Source of the DNA: an archaeon
GTDB lineage: Archaea; Altiarchaeota; Altiarchaeia; IMC4; QMZM01
Assembly (NCBI GenBank): GCA_029933895.1
Contig: JAOZNG010000069.1
Span: forward strand, 1-6,643
Direction of reading: 5' to 3'
Length of the DNA stretch: 6,643 nt
The notes beneath the pieces were generated by a model that saw only the letters and a program-made list of their open reading frames with translations, did no database searches and was not told the origin of the DNA. Position numbers and translations under genes: made by a program. This document shows positions 1 through 5,483 of this stretch, one piece after another. Each line of letters opens with the position of its first letter. Position 1 is the first letter of the stretch.

Positions 1-1151
1 AGGGCGAACCTTCGAGCCCTCCTCGAAAGCTTCTCAGGATCAGCATTATAGATCTTCGTCAAGGCCTCCGCCATCCCATCGACGTCTGGAACAGCATACC
101 TCGTCCCAGGGGTATTCGCCACTATGTAGTCCGAGGGCTTGACCGTCAGGCCTGCCCCAACCTGCTCTGGGCCCGCAGCGTACTCCGTCGCCACCACCGG
201 CACCCCACAGGCCTGGGCCTCTATCAGGGGCATTCCAAAACCCTCGCCTCCCGTGCAGTTCAACAGCACGTCGAAGCTGTTGTATAGCTTCACCAGGTCG
301 GGCTCCTCCGGGCTGGGGTCCCAGTCCTTCAAACCCCCAAACTGCATGAGCCTCCTGAAGTCCCCCGGGTTCATCCATCTGGCATCGTTCGGGCCGGAAG
401 CTATTCCAAGGTTATACATCTCGTTCAGGAGGTTCACCCCCACATCCGCCACTCCCATAATCGGCTCTCTAACACCCCTTCGAGGATAAACCTCGGTCCA
501 CAGGAACAGGTGGGCGTCCCTGATATCTGGGTTCATATCAAGGAAGCGTTTATAACCCTTCATCTGATGGGGTATCATCTTCCTCGCCTGGTTCCTCGCC
601 ACTATGCCGACGACGAAGTCTCCGGGATCCAGTCCGAAGAGCTTGCGACATGAAGCCTTGTCCTCAAGGGGTTTGAAGAGGTCTGTCCTGACGCCATGGG
701 GACAGTAGTGAATCCTCCTACGGTCTATGCCCGCCCTTAACAGCTCCCTCTGAGCGTGGCGGCTTGGACAGAGTATGCGGAAAGCCGTCTGAAGCCTCGA
801 AGTTATCAGGGGGGAGACAGGGCTGTGATCTATGATCGCCCAGGGAACAAGGTTGACGCTCCAGCGATGGATCTCGCTGAGGACCCAAGGCTCCTTCAAG
901 ACCACCAGCATATCCCCCCTCCATTGACAGTAATAATCTAGGAAGACGTCCTCGTTGAAGGGGTTGTCCCCACTCGGATATATCAGCACACCCCACTTCT
1001 CCAGCATACCCATCCTGTTCGCCCCGCCCATGGGGATATGAGCCACCCTATGACCCAGCTTCAAGGTCCTAACACACATCTCTCGGGTGATTCGGCTATA
1101 TGCCGACATGCCAGTTATCTTGTCGCTGTTCCATAGGATCCTTAGAGTCAC
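1..1151 (-). CDS. GT4-type (GT-B fold) glycosyltransferase, 3' end outside the window
   Basis: It probably transfers a sugar from a nucleotide-sugar donor to a glycan, lipid or protein at the cytoplasmic side. The 383 visible codons read without interruption, and the C-terminus lies beyond the left edge. The family signature is the E-x7-E motif near residues 303-311 (GEGFGMPLIEA), followed by ACGVPVVAT. The linker PHGVRTDLFKP lies near 150-161. GIVARNQARK (about 182-191) supplies the Arg/Lys pair expected to contact donor phosphates. The GTG start at 1151 is chosen because GGAGGTGAG (complement of 1157-1165) sits 5 bases upstream, and its first four bases (GTGA) overlap the stop of the preceding gene, which suggests coupled translation. 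It is third in a leftward operon behind a ribbon-helix-helix regulator. Family assignment is firm; donor and acceptor are unknown. Glycosylation of a virion or cell surface is an inference. Confidence 0.9.
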   Translation of the reverse strand, partial: MTLRILWNSDKITGMSAYSRITREMCVRTLKLGHRVAHIPMGGANRMGMLEKWGVLIYPSGDNPFNEDVFLDYYCQWRGDMLVVLKEPWVLSEIHRWSVNLVPWAIIDHSPVSPLITSRLQTAFRILCPSRHAQRELLRAGIDRRRIHYCPHGVRTDLFKPLEDKASCRKLFGLDPGDFVVGIVARNQARKMIPHQMKGYKRFLDMNPDIRDAHLFLWTEVYPRRGVREPIMGVADVGVNLLNEMYNLGIASGPNDARWMNPGDFRRLMQFGGLKDWDPSPEEPDLVKLYNSFDVLLNCTGGEGFGMPLIEAQACGVPVVATEYAAGPEQVGAGLTVKPSDYIVANTPGTRYAVPDVDGMAEALTKIYNADPEKLSRRARRFA

Positions 1152-1438
1152 CCCTCCTCACCTCCTATCTCAGATATTGTTATCTTGACTTTCTTCCCGA
1201 TGAACTTCTCCAAGTAGTGCTCGATGTAGTTTCCTTTTATTGTGTCGGAGAAAAGTGAAGAGATGTAGCCTCTTTTACTCTCCTCAAGGATCTCTTCAGT
1301 ATCAAGGAAGGGAACCCAACGTAAAACCTCTTTGAACTTCTTGAAGTCTTCTTCTGTTAAGGGGCGATCCAAGAGTAGGAAGTCTATCCCCTCAGGAGAT
1401 GTCTCAGCATAGAGGTAGCCTTTCAAATTGATCATCAT
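1148..1438 (-). CDS. Hypothetical 96-residue protein, middle gene of the leftward operon
   Basis: I do not recognise the family. The protein starts with a probable beta strand (INLKGYLYA), has a charged, largely helical centre (about 28-75: LTEEDFKKFKEVLRW, then TEEILEESKRG), and ends with a strand-like segment (GKKVKITISEI) and an acidic tail. It has no cysteines, signal peptide or membrane segment, so it is probably a small soluble cytoplasmic protein, acidic overall. Its start overlaps the regulator's stop as ATGA, and its own stop overlaps the glycosyltransferase start as GTGA. The last codons (GGEEG) also form the ribosome-binding site of the next gene, so the tail may be shaped by that duty. 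A GAGGTGAG lies 12 bases upstream of the start, which is long spacing, so reinitiation after the regulator is likely. Function unknown. Confidence 0.75.
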   Translation of the reverse strand: MMINLKGYLYAETSPEGIDFLLLDRPLTEEDFKKFKEVLRWVPFLDTEEILEESKRGYISSLFSDTIKGNYIEHYLEKFIGKKVKITISEIGGEEG

Positions 1439-1614
1439 TCTGACCGCCTTCTCACCTCTCCTAGCCTCTCCTTAGAACCCTCTCTCAATTCCTCACCCGA
1501 CCTGTAGAGAAGATACCTTATCACGGAATCCATGGTACTGTGACCGTTCCTCGCCTTGATACTCATCAATCTATCGTACACTTGCTGGCTTACCTTAATC
1601 GTCTTTCCACTCAT
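1435..1614 (-). CDS. Ribbon-helix-helix (CopG/Arc/VapB-antitoxin-like) DNA-binding protein, 59 aa
   Basis: This is probably a dimeric transcription regulator. The sequence follows the ribbon-helix-helix plan: an N-terminal strand (KTIKVS, residues 4-9) whose alternating side chains would enter the DNA major groove, helix A (about 10-22, QQVYDRLMSIKAR), a turn (NGHS), and helix B (about 27-39, TMDSVIRYLLYRS). A basic and acidic tail follows. Archaeal antitoxins of the VapB type often begin this way. However, the next gene does not look like a PIN-domain toxin, so a plain regulator is likelier. It is the first gene of the leftward operon, starts 59 bases from a divergent gene, and its stop overlaps the next start (ATGA). 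Short repeats directly upstream could be its own operator. The family call is good; the target is inferred. Confidence 0.8.
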   Translation of the reverse strand: MSGKTIKVSQQVYDRLMSIKARNGHSTMDSVIRYLLYRSGEELREGSKERLGEVRRRSE

Positions 1615-1618
1615 AGTA

Positions 1619-1633
1619 TAACCACAGTAACCA
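1619..1633 (+). repeat. Direct repeat TAACCA-CAG-TAACCA, possible regulator operator
   Basis: Two exact TAACCA copies (1619-1624 and 1628-1633) are spaced 9 bases apart centre to centre, just upstream of the ribbon-helix-helix gene. A near copy, TAAACCA, is at 1644-1650, and the inverse TGGTTA is at 1675-1680 over the start codon of the divergent gene. The pair covers the predicted start point of the leftward transcript and abuts the rightward TATA-like box, so a bound protein could block both directions. The repeat is seen; the operator role is inferred. Confidence 0.35.
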
Positions 1634-1640
1634 TTAAATA
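1633..1640 (+). promoter_or_regulatory. Putative archaeal TATA box for the rightward gene run
   Basis: ATTAAATA lies about 25 bases upstream of position 1665, close to the ATG at 1674 with its GGTGAG site (1663-1668). A start near 1663 would leave a leader of about 10 bases. The element lies inside the divergent region, within 10 bases of the other TATA-like box on the opposite strand, so the two promoters interleave. Motif and spacing only. Confidence 0.4.
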
Positions 1641-1648
1641 CTCTAAAC

Positions 1649-1657
1649 CATATAAAA
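1649..1657 (-). promoter_or_regulatory. Putative archaeal TATA box for the leftward operon
   Basis: Read leftward, the sequence is TTTTATATG. Its downstream end is about 25 bases from position 1625, which would give a transcript starting about 11 bases before the ATG at 1614. That is typical archaeal spacing with a very short leader, and no good ribosome-binding site is visible before this ATG. This is inference from motif and spacing only. Confidence 0.45.
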
Positions 1658-1673
1658 CTATTGGTGAGACGGG

Positions 1674-1931
1674 ATGGTTAGGACGGTTAATGAGGAGCCA
1701 TGTATGGATTGTGGAAGAATCACCAACTATTATGACCCACTAATGGGGCGACTGTGTCCTCAGTGCATAGTAAATCGCATGATCTCCATGGAGAAGAATA
1801 GACTGCATTTATTAGGTCTTCCTATACCTCCTGATGAGGAACTGCGGGCTAAACACAAGAAATTTTTAACTATGCCTCTAATTGACCACTCAGATGATAT
1901 AGACGCATTACATAAAAACCCTCACAGGTGA
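1674..1931 (+). CDS. Small zinc-ribbon protein, 85 aa
   Basis: A short protein with two CxxC knuckles: C10-x2-C13 and C28-x2-C31, separated by 14 residues. This is a standard treble-clef/zinc-ribbon spacing that would hold one zinc ion. The rest (about 32-85) is polar, with a likely helix around 33-45 and no further motif. Such proteins are common in archaeal viruses and plasmids, where they bind nucleic acid or protein, but nothing here tells which. The ATG at 1674 has GGTGAG (1663-1668) five bases upstream and is the first gene of the rightward run, divergent from the regulator. Its stop (TGA, 1929-1931) lies inside the ribosome-binding site of the following methyltransferase, so the two are probably translated in sequence. 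Zinc binding is likely; function is unknown. Confidence 0.75.
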   Translation: MVRTVNEEPCMDCGRITNYYDPLMGRLCPQCIVNRMISMEKNRLHLLGLPIPPDEELRAKHKKFLTMPLIDHSDDIDALHKNPHR

Positions 1932-1932
1932 G
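1926..1932 (+). promoter_or_regulatory. Ribosome-binding site that selects a TTG start
   Basis: AGGTGAG ends five bases before TTG at 1938. The first in-frame ATG (1950) would be 17 bases away, too far for this site, so TTG is the better start for the methyltransferase gene. The site overlaps the stop codon of the zinc-ribbon gene. Confidence 0.7.
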
Positions 1933-1937
1933 AATCT

Positions 1938-2687
1938 TTGAGCTACATAATGGAACCCCACTATTCAAAAAAATACTTCTTCGCTGATAAATACGGAGGT
2001 TTGAAGTATAGGACTCCATCTGGCGAGATTAAGGAGTTCGGCTACTATGCCGGGGGCCTTTGGAACTTCCAAGGGATACTGGACAAGTTGATTGAGCTAC
2101 TGGGATACCCTCACAGCGTATTAGATATTGGAGCTGGTTGTGGTGGTTTTGTGGCTACATGCAACATGAACGGTATAGAGGCCCTCGGCCTAGAGTTCAG
2201 CCAGTACGCCATAGACCATGCCATACTGGGCGGGGAGAAGTACCTCAAGCGCTGGGACGTCACGGAAACGCCCTGGCCTGTAGACCACAAGTATGACTGG
2301 GTCACCGCCATAGACTTGTTCGAACACCTCTTCGACGAGGACGTTGACAGGGTTATCGCCGAATGCAAGCGTGTCGCCCGTAAATGGATCATAGCGAAGA
2401 TCTGTACGGCACAACGCCCCGAGGAGGTCTACTCCGCTCCCAAGCTGGATAGCTACGAGGAGGTCTATGAGAGGGCTAAGAAAGACGGTTTTGAATGGCT
2501 AATAGTCTCAGGCCATGTCAACAGCCAGTTCCCTGAGTACTGGAGGGAGAAGTTCCAGGACGAAAAGTGGAAACTAAGAGACGACCTCTCTGAAAAATTA
2601 AAGAGAGACCTCAACCTTCCCGAGGATTGGAGGTGCACGATTATCTGTGAGAACACTAAATGGTTTGAGGACGAGTTTGGAAAATGA
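1938..2687 (+). CDS. Class I SAM-dependent methyltransferase, 249 aa
   Basis: It should transfer a methyl group from S-adenosylmethionine. The Rossmann-fold signs are motif I, VLDIGAGCGG (61-70), the acidic end of strand 2 (GLEFSQYAI, about 84-92, with E86 placed to bind the SAM ribose), and the motif IV region YDWVTAIDLFEHL (119-131), typical of the Methyltransf_11/23 type. The C-terminal 90 residues are charged and carry aromatic residues that may recognise the substrate. An N-terminal extension of about 45 residues is rich in Tyr, Phe and Lys. The TTG start is chosen on ribosome-binding-site spacing, and the stop overlaps the next start as ATGA. Neighbouring glycosyltransferases suggest a sugar or glycan substrate; the adjacent transglycosylase-like gene leaves a nucleobase possible. 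The first roughly 60 bases are AT-rich and the middle GC-rich. Confidence 0.88.
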   Translation: MSYIMEPHYSKKYFFADKYGGLKYRTPSGEIKEFGYYAGGLWNFQGILDKLIELLGYPHSVLDIGAGCGGFVATCNMNGIEALGLEFSQYAIDHAILGGEKYLKRWDVTETPWPVDHKYDWVTAIDLFEHLFDEDVDRVIAECKRVARKWIIAKICTAQRPEEVYSAPKLDSYEEVYERAKKDGFEWLIVSGHVNSQFPEYWREKFQDEKWKLRDDLSEKLKRDLNLPEDWRCTIICENTKWFEDEFGK

Positions 2688-3535
2688 GTGAGATAAGGAA
2701 GGTTCGAAAGATGAGATTTTATACACTCCCTCCAACCCGTGAAATAGAATACCCATATCTATTAGTTAATTATAAAAATTATAAGGAATTGTTTAAGAGA
2801 AGAGGATGGAAGCATGCCATTCTTGACTGTGGAGTAGAGTTCTTCAAGCACAATCCGGATAAGTCAGACTATCCCAGATGGTTTCTAAAAGAATGGAAAT
2901 ATCTCTGCCCTTATCTAACAAGCATCTTTGGGGATAAACTCACCTGCGTAATACCTGATTATCCAGACTATCATCCGGGGCAATTTGGAGGTGGTATGAG
3001 AAACGTGGAGAAGACCCTTAGAAACGTAGAGGAATTCATAACCGTTGACGGAGTGAATTGGATGGTCGTCATCCAAAGCCCTTACTTGAACCGTCTAGGT
3101 TTTATGGAGAGTCTTCAAAGAACACGAGACCTAATTGGAGATTATCCCTTAATCGGTGTCGGAACTGTATGCAAGACTAGGAAGTTAAGTTTCATAGAGT
3201 TCTGTTTAAAGGCTACTAGGAGATTCTTCCCAAAGAGCCATATACACGCCTTCGGTCTAACTTTGAGAGCATTACCGAGAATTGTTAAAAAAATAGACTC
3301 TTGGGATAGTTTAGTTCCATACCGACTTACAGGACCTAAGAGTAGGGCAAAGTGGAAGAGGCCAAAATGGTTTATTGATTCTTTTGACTCTTTAAGTTAT
3401 ACTTTCCCAAGAGAACCTCACAAACCATCGGTAAAAACAAAGGAATATCCCATCAAGTTCTTCTATGCATATTTGAAACGAATAGAAGAAATCCTGGGGG
3501 ATAAAATGGTTGAGGAGGAGTTCAGCCATGAGTGA
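2684..3535 (+). CDS. tRNA-guanine-transglycosylase superfamily protein, DpdA-like (7-deazaguanine insertion)
   Basis: It probably exchanges guanine for a 7-deazaguanine base in a nucleic acid. The active-site pattern of TGT enzymes can be followed in order: ILDCGVEFF (D48, matching the TDSGGF acid/base Asp), VIPDYPDY (D92, base-binding Asp region), WMVVIQS (Q131, as in the I-Q-G motif), LIGVGTVCK (157-164), IHAFGL (187-192, as in VHLLGVG), and WDSLVPYR (207-214), matching FDCVLPTR with D208 as the nucleophile. It has 283 residues, shorter than bacterial TGT (about 370-385), and lacks the CxCxxC zinc site of tRNA enzymes. With its setting among accessory genes this favours a DpdA-like DNA enzyme over a tRNA enzyme. 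No preQ0 synthesis genes are seen nearby, so the base would come from the host archaeosine pathway. The ATG overlaps the previous stop (ATGA). The superfamily is likely; DNA as substrate is inferred. Confidence 0.72.
   Translation: MSEIRKVRKMRFYTLPPTREIEYPYLLVNYKNYKELFKRRGWKHAILDCGVEFFKHNPDKSDYPRWFLKEWKYLCPYLTSIFGDKLTCVIPDYPDYHPGQFGGGMRNVEKTLRNVEEFITVDGVNWMVVIQSPYLNRLGFMESLQRTRDLIGDYPLIGVGTVCKTRKLSFIEFCLKATRRFFPKSHIHAFGLTLRALPRIVKKIDSWDSLVPYRLTGPKSRAKWKRPKWFIDSFDSLSYTFPREPHKPSVKTKEYPIKFFYAYLKRIEEILGDKMVEEEFSHE
3512..3520 (+). promoter_or_regulatory. Ribosome-binding site that selects the ATG at 3528
   Basis: GAGGAGGAG lies seven bases before ATG 3528. A longer reading from TTG 3510 would put this site inside its own coding region with nothing suitable upstream, so the shorter 71-residue product is preferred. 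The ATG overlaps the end of the transglycosylase-like gene by 8 bases. Confidence 0.65.
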
Positions 3536-3743
3536 GAGGAAGGAGGGGAACTACGGGCGGAGGCTCTACAGGTCGGGGAAGGTGGAGGAGGTGAAGAGGG
3601 TGGGGGACCACTACGTGATAGCCGTCTCCTGGGGGAACTGCGTAGAGTACTTCTCGTCACACAGACCCTTCCAAGTCGGGAGGAGGGTCTCCATCTACTG
3701 TAGCCTAGACGGTAAGTACGTGTGGGTGGAGCCAGGTGCCTGA
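3528..3743 (+). CDS. Hypothetical small beta-rich basic protein, 71 aa
   Basis: I do not recognise the family. After a basic N-terminus (about 1-20, with several Arg and Lys) the sequence alternates short hydrophobic strands: VEEVKRV, HYVIAVSWG, CVEYFSS, GRRVSIYCS and KYVWVEPG. This pattern suggests a small beta barrel of the SH3 or OB type, which is often a nucleic-acid- or protein-binding adaptor; that is a guess from pattern alone. It has two cysteines (about C38 and C58) not in a metal motif, and no signal or membrane segment. It overlaps the genes on both sides by 8 bases, so translation is probably coupled. It is strongly GC-rich (39 of 60 bases at 3541-3600), unlike the AT-rich transglycosylase-like gene it overlaps (22 of 60 at 3241-3300), which points to a different origin. 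Confidence 0.7.
   Translation: MSERKEGNYGRRLYRSGKVEEVKRVGDHYVIAVSWGNCVEYFSSHRPFQVGRRVSIYCSLDGKYVWVEPGA
3725..3731 (+). promoter_or_regulatory. Ribosome-binding site supporting a GTG start at 3736
   Basis: GGTGGAG ends four bases before GTG 3736. The next in-frame ATG, at 3757, would remove the first beta strand of the glycosyltransferase fold (PEISVIM), so the GTG start is supported by both site and protein. Confidence 0.6.
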
Positions 3744-4791
3744 GATATCAGTCATAATGGCTACCGCAAGGAATTCTTATCCTATTATTGGTCTTTCTGA
3801 TGTACATATTTTTGAGCCTACTTTTAGGAGCCTCGAGAGGCAGACCTTCAGGGACTTCGAGCTCATCATCGTCGACGCCCTGTATCCCAGCAAGAGGGAA
3901 TGGATAGAGCAGAGGACGTGGGGCTTCCCAGTCAAGTATGTGCCTCCCCACCCGAACCACAGGTACTGGATAGGCAGGGGCCTTTGGGGAGTCTGCGAGC
4001 AATTAAACTCGGCTCTCCTGTATTGCGAGGGGGAGCTCGTCGTCCGCTTGGACGACTGCTCAGAGATCCCCGACAGGGACTACCTCAAGAAGTTCTGGGA
4101 GCTCTACCAAAGCGGTTACTTCCCCATGGCCATGCATGTAAGATACCATGCGGGGAAGCCGGCACGGGTGAACGAGGAGTACTTCAAGGAGGGCTATGAG
4201 GCGAGGTTCGCTCAGATGCCTGAGGAGGACCGGGCTATGTTGCTGAAGAGGCTCTACGGGGAGGGGGGTGTTGTCCGAGATACTAGGTGGCCGACCGTTG
4301 AGAGGAGGGGTCGGATGACGGCTCCTCCCGAGTGGTTCTACGGGTACTCCAGCTTCTCCCTTGAAGCCGCCTTGAAGATAAACGGGTTCAACGAATTGTT
4401 TGACGGCGTGAAGGGGCAGGAGGATCAGGACTTCGGCATAAGGCTGGACATGGCTGGCTACAGGGACATCTTTCTCCTAGACAAGGATCTCTGGGTAATA
4501 GAGCATGAACACTATCCTCCCAAGGTCTCCTCACCACAGCCATTCAAATGCAACTATGGACTGATACAATATACCAAGAGGAAAGGTCTCTTCAAGGCCA
4601 ATACCTGGACCCTTAGGCTGGAGGATTGCGAGTGGATAAGGAGGAACATCTGCCCCAATTGCCTCAACTATGAGAGGTGCCTGGGAGAGAGGCTTGGGGG
4701 GAGGTTCTACGTCGAGGAGGACCCCCTCTTCAGGGACTGGCTGGAGCACCAAAACCTCTTCGACCTGAGGGAGGAGAGGATGAACCTATGA
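3736..4791 (+). CDS. GT2-type (GT-A fold) glycosyltransferase with C-terminal cysteine cluster, 351 aa
   Basis: It probably transfers a sugar from a nucleotide-sugar, using a metal ion, in the cytoplasm. The fold is shown by the first strand EISVIMATARN (3-13), FRSLERQTFRDFELIIVDA (30-48, with D46 placed to bind uridine), GELVVRLDD (99-107, the DxD-like metal site), and a late acceptor and catalytic segment LKINGFNELFDG plus QEDQDFGIRL (about 213-237). WVIEHEHY (253-260) resembles the late His motif. An unusual tail holds C298, C306, C309 and C315 in the pattern C-x7-C-x2-C-x5-C, possibly a metal site. The GTG start overlaps the previous stop by 8 bases. Bases 3771-3830 are AT-rich (19 of 60 GC) and the next 60 GC-rich (36 of 60), so the 5' end may be a recombination patch. 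Donor and acceptor are unknown. Confidence 0.88.
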   Translation: MPEISVIMATARNSYPIIGLSDVHIFEPTFRSLERQTFRDFELIIVDALYPSKREWIEQRTWGFPVKYVPPHPNHRYWIGRGLWGVCEQLNSALLYCEGELVVRLDDCSEIPDRDYLKKFWELYQSGYFPMAMHVRYHAGKPARVNEEYFKEGYEARFAQMPEEDRAMLLKRLYGEGGVVRDTRWPTVERRGRMTAPPEWFYGYSSFSLEAALKINGFNELFDGVKGQEDQDFGIRLDMAGYRDIFLLDKDLWVIEHEHYPPKVSSPQPFKCNYGLIQYTKRKGLFKANTWTLRLEDCEWIRRNICPNCLNYERCLGERLGGRFYVEEDPLFRDWLEHQNLFDLREERMNL

Positions 4792-5483
4792 GAGACCTTC
4801 TAATCATATTTGATAGTGTGAGATATGACAACTTTATGGCAGTCTATGCTGCCACAAAATGGAGAAAATATGGAAAAGTCTACAAGGCCTATTCCCATGG
4901 AACCTGGACTAGGCCAAGCGTAGTAAGTATGTTAAGCGGATACCTACCCCAGTCCGAATATGGTCAGCCCTATAAGCCCAGCTGGAATATGCTTAGTCCA
5001 CAGGTATTTCATGATCGAGAAATTCCATCATGGTTCTTGAACTCTAATGCTTGGATGAGTAAGATGGCTCCTTCTGATTATATTGAATATAGTTTCTTAG
5101 AGGGACATTCAGCGCCTAGAATAATTGAAAGAGCTAAAGAGATAACTGAGATGTATCATAATTTCTTCATAGTGATGCTTCTTACTGAGACTCATATTCC
5201 CTACAACTATGATCCATCTGTTGATGGAGATCATCTAAATAAGGTATTTAAGTCCTATAACAACGGCGAGGATAATGATGCTCCTTGGCTCGCCAGAAAA
5301 TATCAGAAGAGGGGTATCATTCATTTAATGAATCTGGTTGAGCCCTTATTCGATCTTGCTGACCGTGTATTCATTACAAGTGACCATGGAGACCTCATGG
5401 GTGAGCATCACAAAGTGGGACATGACCCAACCTTTCCCTTTCATAAAGTTCTCCTTGAAGTCCCACTTATGGTGATAGAATGA
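4788..5483 (+). CDS. Miniature sulfatase/alkaline-phosphatase-superfamily protein, 231 aa
   Basis: The fold of sulfatases, phosphodiesterases and phosphoethanolamine transferases is evident: LLIIFDSVRYDNF (4-16, D9 as metal ligand), SHGTWTRPSVVSMLSGYLP (36-54), and a C-terminal metal site SDHGDLMGEHHKVGH (198-212, with D199, H200 and H212). In the nucleophile motif (C/S-x-P-S in sulfatases) the first position is T41 (TRPS). Thr serves in phosphotransferase members, so phosphate or phospho-alcohol chemistry is as likely as sulfate. The protein ends just after the VPLMVI strand that normally precedes another 100 or more residues, so it is a minimal version, not obviously a broken one. There is no signal peptide, so it should act in the cytoplasm. 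The ATG at 4788 is chosen over upstream in-frame starts because it overlaps the GT2 stop (ATGA) and follows GGGAGGAGAGG (4769-4779). It probably decorates or trims a glycan. Confidence 0.85.
   Translation: MRDLLIIFDSVRYDNFMAVYAATKWRKYGKVYKAYSHGTWTRPSVVSMLSGYLPQSEYGQPYKPSWNMLSPQVFHDREIPSWFLNSNAWMSKMAPSDYIEYSFLEGHSAPRIIERAKEITEMYHNFFIVMLLTETHIPYNYDPSVDGDHLNKVFKSYNNGEDNDAPWLARKYQKRGIIHLMNLVEPLFDLADRVFITSDHGDLMGEHHKVGHDPTFPFHKVLLEVPLMVIE

Noticed and set aside
46..996. Long open frames in other registers over the left 1 kb, on both strands.
   Set aside because: They are GC-rich shadows of the GT4 glycosyltransferase, which is the only frame with family motifs and runs unbroken for 383 codons.
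1435..1614. A rightward reading frame of 67 codons (1540-1743) crosses this area.
   Set aside because: It runs over the ribbon-helix-helix gene and the divergent promoter region, has no ribosome-binding site and makes no recognisable protein.
1435..1614. A classical VapBC toxin-antitoxin pair formed by the ribbon-helix-helix gene and the next gene.
   Set aside because: The 96-residue partner lacks the spaced acidic residues and length of a PIN-domain toxin, and it is fused by overlap to a glycosyltransferase, so an operon regulator is the simpler reading.
2684..3535. A housekeeping archaeal tRNA transglycosylase (ArcTGT) or bacterial-type queuine enzyme.
   Set aside because: The product is much shorter than either, lacks the CxCxxC zinc motif and the PUA domain of ArcTGT, and sits in an accessory cassette. 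A tRNA role is not fully excluded.
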